64,000 nucleotides of DNA. Source: Siphonodentalium dalli (lineage: Eukaryota; Mollusca; Scaphopoda; Gadilida; Siphonodentaliidae). Shown here piece by piece: positions 22,143-33,360 of the stretch; positions within the stretch are counted from its first letter, which is position 1; each line of letters begins with the position of its first letter. Made by a program: the position numbers and the translations under genes. Under the pieces are notes generated by a model that made no database searches, was not told the DNA's origin, and was given only the letters and a program-made list of their open reading frames with translations. The stretch covers positions 39,656,106-39,720,105 of the forward strand of contig CP136063.1 of NCBI GenBank assembly GCA_032622095.1, given 5' to 3'.

Positions 22143-24137
22143 AAGTGGATTTTTTATTTTATCCTGATTCCTGTGACCTAGTACTTCCTAATAATATCCG
22201 AAGTGGGTCGAATCAAAATCTTCTCTGCGTAATTGGCACTACAAAAGCATTCAACCCTTCCAAATTCCAATTAGATATTATGATATGGTCACATACCTAG
22301 TATTGTAACGTCTTAATAAATTTTCGCCAAAAATTAACACTGAAGAAGTGAATTCCCCATCCAAATGTTACCATGCACCTCCCTCTTTAATAGTAACAGA
22401 ACAATTATCATATTTGACAGAAAACTGACAACTGTTTCAGCTGGTGTTAATGTTATATTAATATTATGGGGTACATAATCATCAATATATGTTATATATA
22501 TGTGTTATCAATTTCCAGAAGGTGATCCACTGCATCCGTGACCCGGGGGAGTATGAGACATTGGGTACCTTTAAAAAAGCTTTATTAAATTAAGTTGCCA
22601 GCTTGCGAAATCAAGTATTCTAGAAATTATCATACACAGAAAAATTCAGTTGGTAACTTGTGTTGTGGATAATTAAAATTAATTGCAGCAAGTGATTTGA
22701 TATTTTGTAATAATACATTAATAGTAAATACACTGCAGTTTACCATAACTTAAGAAAATAAGCTACTTTTAATCTTTCTTAGTGAAAGTAAGATAGAAGA
22801 TGCATGTTTTAAAATTTTAATTTATGTCATAAAAATATATTTTTGGTATATTTGGACTGCACTGAATATATAGGCCATCGTTTGAGTAATTTTGACATTT
22901 GCATATCCAGCCAACTTTCCAAAACCAAGGTCAATGTGACATTGAGTCGACAAAGATTGAAGGAAGGTGTGCAATAGATCTAGACATCATAACCATTGTA
23001 CCCTCTTTTGACAGAGAACCGTTTAAAGTCGAAAAATAATGCTGGGCATATACTTATTTAAGTTATTATTCCCCACTTTATTTTTCGAATTTATAAGGTT
23101 CCCTGTCAAAATTTCAAAAAGTTCCAAGGTATTGTAATGGTGGAATATGATGTCTACATGGCAATATGACGGCATGATTCTAGATGTGCAAATGAAATGG
23201 AATTTCAACTGAACAAGTACCATTTTGAGTCAATTCATGTTCCAATCAGAATATAGTATAGGCTGCAACCTAAACATTAGAACATTAACTCCGAGAATTG
23301 GAAATGGAATCTGCCAACTCAACTGTGCACTACGTGACTACGGACAGCAGAAATTCAGAATGCATAGTAGTAGGCCTACCAATTATCGATAGCATGTATA
23401 CGACTCAACGACAAACGTACACGAGAGAAAAATCTAAATTTCATACTTACCTTTTTTTTAAGAAGCCATAAAGCATAATTATGCCGGACAATCAATCGTC
23501 TAGCTTACTGCCTTGAAAGTTTTCTTGGCGGCAACAAAATCTGGCGGGTAAACGAAATAAAACCGCCCAAAAGCACGCGCAATGCCGAGGACAGAAATAG
23601 TCCCCCAAAAGTTGAGGCTAGAAAGCTTGTTAATATTTCTTTTGTGCTGATAAGAAATCAGCTATGTGGGAATATGCCTCACTTCAGACCATTAAACTTG
23701 TATATTATTTTCTTGAACAAATATCTTGTGAACACATTTGAATGTTAGTTTTATTATTCATGAAGGGACATTCCATTATTAAAATGTGAGGGGGGCATAG
23801 CGATGTGCTATATATGGGCAAGAAATGAAGATAAGCCAGCTTGCTTGTTGTGGAAATTCCTCATTTTAGGTGAGGAGCGGCCCAGTATTATTGGGTATAT
23901 AAAATGATAATAATAAAATGTTCTGATAAAACAATCATAATGACAAAAGAGTTGATAAAACTGGGTATAGTGTATTAATGATAATAGTAAAAGACAGCCC
24001 GTTTGCTTTTGTCGATTTGAGCATTTCTATTTACAGTGCTGACGAACAACCCTTTTAATGCCACAGGTGTCAGGTGCGCGTTTGTGATGCGTTTTGTCTC
24101 GAGATTTAATTACGACGTTATCAATATTACCATGAAG
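22143..24137. other. No gene seen
   Basis: AT-rich non-coding sequence with no supported feature. Confidence 0.5.
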
Positions 24138-24532
24138 AGATTTTTCGGAAAGCGTCACCATTTGCGGAACGTTTGCGGAAATCTCAATTCATAATTATCA
24201 ACGCCGTTTTCGGAAAAATACTTTTCCGCAAAGTCGACGTTACGGACTTTGCGGAAAATAGCGGAATGTTTGCGGAAATCTTTATTTAACGTTTCGGTAA
24301 TTTTTGCGGAAAACTCATGGCGTTTGCGGAAATCTTTATTTAACGTTTCGGTAATTTTTGCGGAAAACTCATGGCGTTTGCGGAAATCTTTATGTTACGT
24401 TTTGGTAATTTTGCGGAAAACTCATGGCGTTTTTCGGAACATTTGCGGTAAAATGCGGATGATAGCGTTGCGGAAATCGCGACGTTTCGGAAAATATTTG
24501 CGGATTCCGCAAAGACTTTTGAGACGCTCCCT
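24138..24532. repeat. GCGGAAA repeat with a 54-bp tandem core
   Basis: The word gcggaaa or its variant ttcggaaa occurs about 20 times. Between about 24265 and 24430 it forms a 54-bp tandem repeat ('tttgcggaaatctttattta' ... 'ttttgcggaaaactcatgg'), three copies. 54 bp is 18 codons, so the plus-strand frame 24249-24587 repeats 'RLRKSLFNVSVIFAENSW'. I regard that frame as repeat-derived. Confidence 0.8.
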
Positions 24533-24698
24533 TAATGTATGCCAAGAATTTTTCATACATGGCTTCCTGATGTTTTCTGGTCTTTGAACCTGTCTCAGCA
24601 AACTGCAGAATCAACAGATGCTTCAATTTCCTGTGAGTAACAGGCAACTGGGCTGCTATCCGAAACAAGTTCCTTATGACGGGATTTGATTTCAGAAG
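24533..24698 (-). CDS. Exon-like segment of an unidentified gene
   Basis: A strong acceptor (ctgtcttttcag) lies at 24699-24710 on the minus strand. It is followed by an open frame of about 55 codons with well-formed protein composition ('NPVIRNLFRIAAQLPVTH', 'KLKHLLILQFAETGSK', 'AMYEKFLAYIK'). The sequence then runs straight into the GCGGAAA repeat with no clear donor, as if the repeat had landed in or at the end of the exon. I do not recognise the family. Confidence 0.45.
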
Positions 24699-24710
24699 CT
24701 GAAAAGACAG

Positions 24711-25394
24711 TTCTGACAGTGATACAGATCAAACTACAAAAATATCTTATCAATGAGAGAGATAGAGAGTGTTTTTGGCTGCCATTTTAAACAATAGTGC
24801 ACGGACTATAAAGGCACATGGTTAGCCAACCCCACATCCCCTTTTATTCATTACATTTTCTTTTTGATTTTTTCTTAACTCAATATTTTCAACAGTAATA
24901 TCATTAATTTTATAGATAAGCTCTGATCAGCTTTTAGGTTCAAAGTAGTAATAAACACGAAAATAGGTTGGACCCCTGTTGAGATGTCTGAGTGGATGCA
25001 CAAGACAGCCCTACCAAAAAAAATTAATGAATAGTTGAGTTGAAATATAGAACACAATAGACACAAAACAGGGCTTTATCGGGGATATAATGGATAAGTT
25101 CATTGTGTGGATATAACTTTTACCAAAAATATTTACAATTAAATTTTTAGATTTTTTGTTATTAAGCAGTTTATACACTTTGATTCTTTTGTTAGGTCAG
25201 TTATTCTTGAACCATTCTGGAGGACCAATAATTTTCAATCATACTGTTGACCAAATATTATTTACAAATGTTTTGAACAATTAATTATTGTGATTAATTT
25301 CCATGGCTGAACGATGCCATTATGCAATATATGTAAAGGTTTTATAAATTTAAAAACCTGCTTAAACATGGAATAACAGCTAAAATTTACCTCA
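24711..25394. other. No feature seen
   Basis: AT-rich non-coding sequence. Confidence 0.5.
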
Positions 25395-26610
25395 AAATCC
25401 TAGTTTTTATGTTTACCCATACCATAGTATGGTAAACATAGTGTCGTTGCCCGGATTGACCACTCGTCGTTAGTCCGTCCGTCCGTCTGTCTGTCTGTCT
25501 GTCTGTCTGTAGACACTTTACGCATGGTGCGATAACTCGAACATTTTATATCTGATCGGAACCAAATTTTGTATATGAATTTGTCAGCACCAAATACAGA
25601 TCGAGTTCGAATATGGGTTCGATCCGAGTTTTTTTCACGGAGTTATGGCCCTTTTTCGACTTAGAATTCATGCATGCTACCATAACTCAAAAAAAAATTA
25701 TCTGATCAGAATCAAATTTGGTATGCAAGTTTCTCGGACCAAAATACAGATCGAGTTCGAATATGGGTTTGATCCGATATTTTTCAATGGAGTTATGGCC
25801 CTTTTTCGACTTAGAATTCATGCATGCTGCCATAACTCAAATTTTTTTATATCTGATCGGAACCAAATTTGGTATGCGAGTTTCTCAACTCAAAATACAG
25901 ATCGAGTTTGAATATGGGTTATATCCAACATTTTATACCAGAGTTATGGCCCTTTTTCAACTAAGAATTGAACAGATAACCATAGCAGTCTACAATTAAT
26001 TACCAGTGGTATCAGTTTAGCTCTGAGAGCAGTAAATCTGTATTATGGGAATTAGAGTTATTTTTTACTCCCATGTTTATGATGACACACTCCTCACCTG
26101 TATAGTTTTTGGTATCGATCGGTTGATCGGTTTAGAAATTATTAACACTTTGCATCCGCACATAGGCTTGAGCTATCCGATGCTGTAACCAAATTATTTT
26201 TTGTCCGATTGTTTTCATATTTGATATGTAGGTTTATAATGACACACCCCTCACCTGTATAGTTTTTGGTATCGATCGGTTGATCGGTTTAGAAAATAAT
26301 TAACCCTGCACACAAATGCTATCTGATCCATCTAAGTCAAACTGTTTTCTTCTGATATGCCTCATATTTCTTACCTAGGTTTTTCTTAGCACGTTCTTTA
26401 TCTGTATGGTTTTTGGTATCGTTTAATTAACCCTTTTCAAACTTATTTTTACTTAGAACTCAAAACATTTTTCATCTGATCCACACCAAATTTGGTACAT
26501 GTGGTCCTCACCCCGAAATACAGATCAAGTTCAAATTTGGGTTTGATCCGATATATTTTAACAGAGTTATGGCCCTTTATAATTCAAGTAATTTACTACC
26601 TATTGTATAT
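25395..26610 (+). repeat. Mollusc-type composite repeat with GTCC/GTCT microsatellite
   Basis: It opens with the short palindrome 'tttaccCATACCATAGTATGgtaaa' and a GTCCGTCC/GTCTGTCT microsatellite (25470-25510). At least four copies of a 140-165 bp block follow (about 25550, 25690, 25845, 26480). Each reads '(at)ctgatcggaaccaaatttggtat', 'acagatcgagttcgaatatggg', 'gagttatggcccttt'. A second block ('cacctgtatagtttttggtatcgatcggttgatcgg') appears twice at 26095-26290. The pattern is widespread in lophotrochozoan genomes. The type, possibly Helitron-derived, is not certain. Confidence 0.7.
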
Positions 26611-27753
26611 GCCCTGTGAGAATTTAAGACAAACAACTTTACACAGTAATCTGCTTTATTGGGATCAGAAAATGACACTGGATACTCTTTGCTAAACCAC
26701 TGCTGCCCCCAGAGCTGTCAAATTTAAGTGATTGATGATACTTTACTCCAGTTTGTGTGCAATAGTAATTTAACCCAACCTGTTGAAACATGTTCATGGC
26801 ATTAATACAAATAGTCCATGTGAAGGATGTTCTGGAGCATGGCTGTTTAGAGAATTGTTGTTTACAGAGACACTGTTGTCTTATCTTGAGAAAACAATTT
26901 ATCCACACATTAGTTCCATCATATGATGTCATTGAAAATGATTAACACTCTCCACACATCATATGTTCATTCTCCTATTCTATGTCCAGGTTGATCGTGA
27001 TCCACTTTTCACTTGCATGTATTTCAGAATTAAAATTAACCTATTCCATAGACACATAATATCTGATACGCAGATTTTAAATTATCTCTTTCGCCTTAGG
27101 CCAGGTTCACTAAGAATTTCTATTAATTATAAGCCACCAATTGAATATTCATCATTTGAGGATATATCTTATTTTGAAATTCCCTCGATTGCATTTGGGC
27201 TGCAGGATAATAATAATGGTTCTGGTATTCTTGAAGCTGACTTTTTGGTCAAATATTTTTCACCCAATCACTTTTATAATCTCATTCAGGTTGATTGTGA
27301 TACATTCTTCATGCGTATAGATTTTGGTATTGATTGAATGGTTTTGAGAATATTAACCCAATATTTAATAATATTTCTGCTGTTACAGACATTGTATCTT
27401 TCCAATGATCAGCTTAGAATAAAATTAACCATAGGTACATGTATACTGTACGCGATCCAATGTTATGACTCTAATATTTTCAATTTGACCCTTCTCATAT
27501 CTCTCCTTTAGTTATCTGATAATTCTGTATTAAAATATTTTATATCCAACCATTATCAATCATATTTAATATCAAGGTCTATACACCCCTCACTTATATA
27601 GATGTTCAGGTGTTTGTTGGTCTCTAATCTCAATCATCCCATAACTTTTACTATGCAGCTAACACAACAACATAATCTGTTATGACTCAGGTTCCATTGT
27701 AAGAATTAAATAAATAGAGTTATTATGATGTTAATATTGTAACAATTATATCT
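26611..27753. other. Decayed repeat continuation; no gene
   Basis: 'aggttgat(c/t)gtgat' and 'gattttggtattgattgaatgg' (26989, 27288) recall the preceding repeat. The open frames are short and without domains. Confidence 0.4.
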
Positions 27754-28062
27754 TTAACAGCTATGGTGCATCTGTCCAATGCTATCGAAGTTCTCTGTCT
27801 CACCCTGCATGTCACAAAGCAAAGTATTTAGGCTGTCCCAATGTGCATTGAGACTTTGGCAATTTAAGTGAAACATTGATAACTGTTTTTTATATTCACT
27901 GTTAAATGTTTGGCTGACCTCGTCTGGCATGAAGTATTTACAATTTTTGAATAACGGCGTTTCTATTATTTCGTCATTAGGGTCGTTTATACCAGGAATT
28001 TCATTTAAAAGATCCCATTCGGTGCGGTCCTGCATCTCTTGTATTGTGGTGTTAAGTGCCAT
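27754..28062 (-). pseudogene. LINE ORF2 start: endonuclease N-terminus, truncated
   Basis: An open frame from an ATG at 28062 has an acidic leader of about 60 residues and then 'LSMFHLNCQSLNAHWDSLN', the typical first strand of LINE apurinic endonucleases (H-x-N-x-x-S-L). It stops soon after 'FDSIG', where the 'ETW' strand should follow. The rest of the endonuclease and all of the reverse transcriptase are missing. It lies downstream of the ORF1 remnant on the same strand, in the order expected of one element. Confidence 0.7.
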
Positions 28063-28284
28063 TTGGAATGTGAACTACCTGTATTAAGTTGCACCCAACA
28101 GACAAATCAGATTTAATTAGATCATAGTAACCAGCAGCATGATTATCGGCAAGTACACTAATACTGACTGAAATGATAAGTAAGTTATTAACAAAAATCA
28201 CAAACAAAATAGAATAAAAATAACTCATTGTTAACATGGGATTCATGGGTGTTTTAGTACAAAAGACCACCAACGCGACATGAT

Positions 28285-28387
28285 GTGTGCCACCAGTGGC
28301 AATGCATGTGAAATAATAGGTCGAACGGATCCTGCCAGGAAGCAGATAAAATTACGTATCCATCGCCACTGGTGGCACCGATCACGC
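28285..28387. repeat. Hairpin 'gtgccaccagtggc...gccactggtggcac'
   Basis: The left arm 'gtgtgccaccagtggcaatgcat' pairs with the right arm 'atcgccactggtggcaccgatca' around a loop of about 55 bases. It sits between the ORF1 and ORF2 remnants of the LINE. Confidence 0.5.
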
Positions 28388-29016
28388 CGCAGTGATAATC
28401 CGCTGCATGTATATCATTTAAGTGTAATTGAATGATCATATTTATTATTTTTAAGTGTAAAGTCAGATCGTAATTGGGTATATATATGCATTGTACAGTT
28501 GTCGTTCATCCAGCAAAAACCGAACATTAATTGCGGGGTTTCAAAACATTAATGTAGGTAATGTGAGGCTTAACCGTTAAAGAAACAATTCAAGAGGAAT
28601 AACTCCATCTGTATAATAGATTCTAATTTGTGTCAGTGACAGATAGAGTTATCTCTCCTGTCCTGTAAATTAATGTCTACAACTAAAGCCTGTCGATAGC
28701 TTCAGGGCTTTTCATAAATTCTTTCTTTTTAATATTTCATTAAATAATTATTATTTCATTTATTGATGGATTAAATTAATCCGGGTCACAATGAAGTGGA
28801 GAGTATATTTATGTATGTAGTGTATATAGAAATAGACTGTATATATAATTGATGTATATATATATAACACCGTTGCTAGCAAAACGGGGGAGGGGGTATA
28901 ATCATTGTAATTCATTCACTGTAACAATGTACATATGGTTTAATTGTATCGTTTTTGTTGATGTTGTCATCCTTGTTACATCTAGTTGGAGGCTGTTGTC
29001 TGGCTGTTCACTGGCT

Positions 29017-29663
29017 TCAATAGTTCATCAAGTTCATCCTCAGTACGGAATCTTTGTTTGTTTCCAACTCGTGGCTTGAAGAACAGTTTTTCGTTCGAAA
29101 TCCAACTTTTTTCGACACCGCTATTGTGATGAGCTTTATACTTAACAGACGCTTATTCATGAATGTCATGTCATCAATGATATGGATAAATCTTCCTGAT
29201 GTACTATCCTTTTGTTTCTCTCGGATGGATGTGGGTAACCGGTCACTGACACAGCTAGTGCACACAGTTAATCATAATTAATAGTCACTGTTTTAGTGCC
29301 AAAATGTGTGTGGTAGTCCTTTTTAATAGAGACCTTTTTTGTGTTTTATTACTTTATTATTACTGGCCTATATGTCATTTTTTCAGATTTTGGGAGTCGA
29401 TGAGCTATAGAGATATCCTTGATCGTTAGTTTTGCACCTAGTTTATTCACAAGAAAATCCAAGGTTTTCTCAATGCACTGGTCGTTGGTTTCCCCATCTT
29501 CTTCGTGCAAGCCTATAAGTCTAACACTGTCCTTGCGTGTCTGTTGCTCCAAGTCGTTCAATTTATATGTTTGTGAACTGACTGTTTCCGACAGAGTTTT
29601 GTTTTCCTCTTTGAGTTTATCCATGTTTTCCATAGTAAATGCATAGGGAATAATTTTCAGCAA
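29017..29663 (-). pseudogene. LINE ORF1 remnant, interrupted by an insertion
   Basis: The upstream part (29349-29663) has a coiled-coil heptad region ('MENMDKLKEENKTLSE') followed by 'RLIGLHEED' and 'DISIAHRLPK...YRPVIIK', the RNA-binding RRM-like core of L1-type ORF1 proteins. The frame then stops at a block of about 125 bp that recurs at 33236. After that block, the C-terminal ORF1 segment resumes in another open frame (29017-29235: 'IHIIDDMTFMNKRLL', 'GFRTKNCSSSHELE'). ORF1 proteins bind LINE RNA. This copy is dead. Confidence 0.65.
29229..29353. mobile_element. ~125-bp repeat inserted in LINE ORF1, copy 1
   Basis: The block from gtgggtaaccggtcactgac to gttttattacttt is nearly identical to 33236-33360, same orientation, 4.0 kb away. 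Here it splits the ORF1 frame, which argues for a small mobile insertion. It has no coding capacity and no obvious terminal inverted repeats, so a SINE fragment is possible. Confidence 0.7.
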
Positions 29664-30850
29664 TGCTAATGTCAGAGGGTTACTATGGGTCCATTTAAGT
29701 ATTAATGTCCTCGAGCCTTTGACATTAAATTTATAAAGTTAGCTTTGGCAGTATGGGCTCGAGCTGTCAATGAATCTCAGTCTTGGTGGGCAGGGTCAAT
29801 GGAAAGTTCATATTACCTTTTGAAGTCTTCATATAGCATTTATTCATTCATTTATAAGAATAACACATCTTGATTATCATCATCACCATCAGCACATACA
29901 ATCGAACATCATCCACAGACTGGCATAGTCTGATAATACATCTAACACGCACACCACAGAGAGTGTTATCATATACCAGTATAGGCATAGAATTGGCCCT
30001 GCAACCAAATGCAAATATATTACCATTTGCATACATGATAAGCACGCATATGTGCATACACAAATATATGTTAAAGGAACTTGAGGAGTTCCTGAAAATA
30101 CAAGAGATGCCAGATATCCAATCTATCTAATTGAGATATCTACAAACTGGCATCTCAGGTTATCGGGAGATAACCTCACAAAAGTAATCACATTAAAATA
30201 TAATTAAAATAGGAAATATACTTTATGTCAAAACGGGACAAACTCTACTCATTTACTTGAAGACAAAAGTTATTATAAAAACATGATTATAACGATAAAA
30301 TATAGAAACTGTGAACATACCAGTTCAATGAGACATAGGCCACTATGTCAGCATAATCTGCGTTCAACCATAATCAAAACTTGGCGACATCTTTACGACA
30401 AAATAAACTCAAACTTGAAGACAATTACTTTCTGATAGACAGGTAAAACAATCTGGAAACCCCGCGAAATGTTTGACCTTTGATAATTTACGCGCGGATG
30501 TGTGTCATCCAATCAGCTGCGAGCTTACCTGTACTATTTGAAGTGGCAGTACTAGAGCGTTTAGCATTGGGCTAAAGTGACAGAGTAATAGTTACAGGGA
30601 CGGATCGAAACAGCGAAGTAGAGAGGTTAAACGGGATGTCGTAAATACCGGTGATATGGATGAATATGTTAGCTGCTAGTTGTCAGTATTAACTTGTATT
30701 AGTTGTATATAAACTAGGGCTAAATTACACCGTCACACTAAACTGGAAAAGGAGGGTATTGTGAGCAAAGATGTGACAAAACGTCCTGATTTTGTTATAA
30801 ATGTTATCGTAGAAGGGAGCAGCAGTGGAAATTTGTTTTCTATTCCTTAC
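29664..30850. other. No gene; small hairpins at 30105-30180
   Basis: 'gagatgccagatatc' (30105) pairs with 'gatatctacaaactggcatctc' (30135-30156), and 'aggttatcgggagataacct' (30157-30176) forms a second stem. Nothing else is supported. Confidence 0.45.
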
Positions 30851-30962
30851 CTTCAATCCGTGTGTCTTTAATGTTGTAAATAAAATAACTTCTTCTGACC
30901 GGATGTGCATTGGAGCTTCGCGCATGCGCACTGGAGCTTTTATCACAAGCGAACTGCTTCCC
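30851..30962 (-). other. Possible 5' exon with NRF1-like palindrome
   Basis: The minus strand is open up to a strong splice donor (GATTGAAG|gtaaggaa) at 30851. It contains GCGCATGCGC (30922-30931), an NRF1-type element common in TATA-less promoters and 5' ends. An ATG inside that palindrome starts a frame of about 24 codons to the donor. Whether it codes or is untranslated I cannot say. Confidence 0.35.
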
Positions 30963-30964
30963 AC

Positions 30965-31228
30965 GGAGCAGCTATAACCCCCAGTGAAGAACGGAAATAG
31001 AGTTATCTGACTTTTATTCGGCCCCTAATTGGCAGAGCAGCCCCTAATTTTCAAGCATGAATTTAGGTCACCCAAGGAAAATTCATATCAAATTTCAGTC
31101 AAATCGGTCCAGTGGTTTTGGATTTATTTTTAGAATTGTTGACGTTATCACTACTATAGTGTGTTAACTTTCGTTTAGCTTTAAATGAAAGGGAGTTTGT
31201 AGGGGAGTGAAAATAATTATGCCGGTAC
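30965..31228. other. Interspersed-repeat fragment
   Basis: It includes 'aatttcagtcaaatcggtccagtggtttt', a phrase common in invertebrate repeat families. No gene. Confidence 0.4.
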
Positions 31229-31455
31229 TTAATTACTTCTAATAGCTCTTCTTTTATGTGGATCCAAAGGGTATGTTCCCTTGGCATCTCCATATATGGT
31301 CATCCTCCTCTCCGAGTGCCCGCACTCCTCCTTCGTCACCAACTTCTCCAGTAAATGCAAACCATATTTTGTCGCAGTTTTCGCTGTGCTACAACGCTCA
31401 ATAACTTCCCTCTTCATCCGAACCCCATGGATGCTTTCTCCAACGCTAATTAGAT
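31229..31455 (-). CDS. Terminal exon with BEN domain C-terminal half
   Basis: A textbook acceptor (tttttctcccttacag) at 31456 on the minus strand opens a 75-codon frame that ends in a TAA stop at 31229. The peptide carries the second half of a BEN domain: 'ATKYGLHLLEKLVTKEEC', a polar loop, then 'YPLDPHKRRAIR', the L-D-P-x-K-x-x-x-I motif. BEN domains bind DNA in chromatin-associated and viral/mobile-element proteins. Upstream exons should lie at higher coordinates; a candidate is 32874-32993. The coding frame is intact here, so this may be a live host gene. Confidence 0.55.
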
Positions 31456-31849
31456 CTGTAAGGGAGAAAAATCTATTTGAATATTCATACTTCAATGGTC
31501 GACAATGCATATTTACAAATAGAGCAAAAGCACAATACTACAACTTTGAATACATGTACGTGTAGTTGTGCACACATGTAGCTGTATGTACATTGTACAG
31601 ATTAAATTGTTAATTTTTTCTATGAACAGAATATTGTGTAATACTAAAAGTAGGTCCTGTTGGAGAAATATGGACTTGCCCTGTAATTGATAATATCCCC
31701 ATCATAGTTCTGCTTTTCATATATGCATTTTCGAAGGAAAAGAGGGCACATTTTCTGATACAATCATTACAATGTCATATGGGTCTCAAGTGACTTAATT
31801 TGAATAAAAGGGCAGCCGACCATAGTGTCTCCCGAAAAGGTGGCGAACT
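31456..31849. other. No feature seen
   Basis: Intron-like sequence between the BEN exon and a repeat. Confidence 0.45.
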
Positions 31850-32200
31850 CCACGAAAGCTTTGTCAGAATAAGGACATCACTCTGGAAAAATTTATCTGA
31901 CCAAACCCATATTTGAACTTGACCCCTAAGTCGAACAAGAATCACAACTCAGGTAAAAATTATCGGACCGCACCAATATTCGAACTTGACCTGTATTTTA
32001 AGCTGATAAACTCACATACCAAATTTGGTTCCGATCAGATAACCGAAACTTAAGTTATCATCCGGAAACCTCCAAACGGCCAAATTTTTAAGTTGAACAG
32101 GAACCATAACTCTGGTAAAAATCATCTGACCGAACCCATATTCAAACTTGACTTGTATTTTAGGCTGGTAAACTCACATACCAAATTTGGTTCCGATCCG
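31850..32200 (-). repeat. Mollusc-type repeat, reverse orientation
   Basis: Two blocks of about 165 bp containing 'cttgac(c/t)tgtatttta' and 'aaactcacataccaaatttggttccgat' are the reverse complement of the 'accaaatttggtat...' family at 25.4-26.6 kb. They continue into the foldback at 32201. Confidence 0.65.
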
Positions 32201-32480
32201 ATAACCGAAACTAAAGTTATCATCCGGAAACCATTTCCGGACGGATACCGCTGATTTTAATAGTTTTTTTCGGGGGACAATAAATATTTGCCATACTTGA
32301 TTCAAATGAGGTTCTGCCCTGGAGAGGTCATAAGCATCATGATTCTGAAATCCGGTTGTTGCATGGAGCCCCAAATGTTTTGTCCCCCGAAAAAATAATT
32401 TCGCCGGTGTCCGTGCGTCCATCCGTCTGTGTGTCTGTTCGTCCGAGGTTTCCGATGATAACTTTAGTTTCGGTTATTAG
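32201..32480. repeat. 280-bp imperfect foldback
   Basis: 'ataaccgaaactaaagttatcatccggaaacc' (32203) is reversed at 32440-32480, and 'ttttttcgggggacaa' (32265) is reversed as 'ttgtcccccgaaaaaa' (32379). The two arms therefore pair along about 90 bp with indels. The right arm also carries a degenerate GTCC/GTCT stretch. Confidence 0.65.
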
Positions 32481-32873
32481 ATCCAAAAAAAAGAAGATCT
32501 AATATGATCTAATATGGTGGAGTGTACTCTCGTGTGAGGTTGGGGTATAATAAATACAAACTGTATAAATGAATCTAAACAATTGGAACACAAACAACCG
32601 AGTGGTTATATGTTACTCACATTTCTTATTATTATAATGTTGCGTTCCCACACCACTCGGGATATTCATCACAGGGGAGATGACTTAATAAAAGTATTCC
32701 GCTTGTTGTCAAATCCCCCAAATAACCTTCTTAAAAATCCTATAACCATAAATATTTTTTTTCAGATTATTTTCATGTATTATTATTGTAATGCGCATTC
32801 TTTGTTTACACTAAAAACAGTGGATTGATCCCGAACTCTTTTTATTAAAATTGTTGTTCGCTGGGTACAATAC

Positions 32874-32993
32874 CTAATATCTAGTGCGCAAACATTGGCG
32901 GCAATTTAGCAAGTCTGTAAAGCTCTCCAACTTGAGCTCTATTGTCTCCTGTTTCTCCAGTGTTTTCTCTAGTAGATGGCCGATATTTCCAAG
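32874..32993 (-). other. Exon candidate upstream of the BEN exon
   Basis: On the minus strand an acceptor (attttatttttcag) at 32994 and a donor (ATTAG|gtattg) at 32873 bound 120 bp that is open in two frames almost to the donor. One frame reads as a coiled coil ('IGHLLEKTLEKQETIELKL'). The other is basic and Arg-rich. Both meet a stop within the last codons, so the frame or the donor is uncertain. Confidence 0.3.
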
Positions 32994-33235
32994 CTGAAAA
33001 ATAAAATACATATAAACAAAACTACATTCGCGTAGTCAACGACAAGATATGCTCTAATCATTATATTATATCAAACATTTATAGACAAACTGACATTCTA
33101 ATATTTATATACCATCGAACATTTTATTGCTAAACTGAAGTCATTGTATTGTGTCCAGATTGCATTCAATTTCCTTCTGGTCACAAAACCTATTAAGCAG
33201 CTTTATTGCTATTGTGAATAGCAGCTAAGCCTGTG
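32994..33235. other. No feature seen
   Basis: AT-rich intron-like sequence. Confidence 0.4.
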
Positions 33236-33360
33236 TGGGTAACCGGTCACTGACACAGCTAGTGCACACAGTTAATCATAATTAATAGTCACTGTTTTAG
33301 TGCCAAAATGTGTGTGGTAGTCCTTTTTAATAGAGACCTTTTTTGTGTTTTATTACTTTG
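33236..33360. mobile_element. ~125-bp repeat, copy 2
   Basis: Nearly identical to 29229-29353 and in the same orientation; the sequences diverge immediately outside both ends. This copy is not inside a recognisable ORF1. Confidence 0.7.

Noticed and set aside
24249-24587. 112-codon plus-strand frame
   Set aside because: It follows the 54-bp GCGGAAA repeat; nothing outside the array supports it.
25470-25510. A CRISPR array, or a coding repeat
   Set aside because: It is a GTCC/GTCT microsatellite inside a eukaryotic interspersed repeat; there are no spacers.
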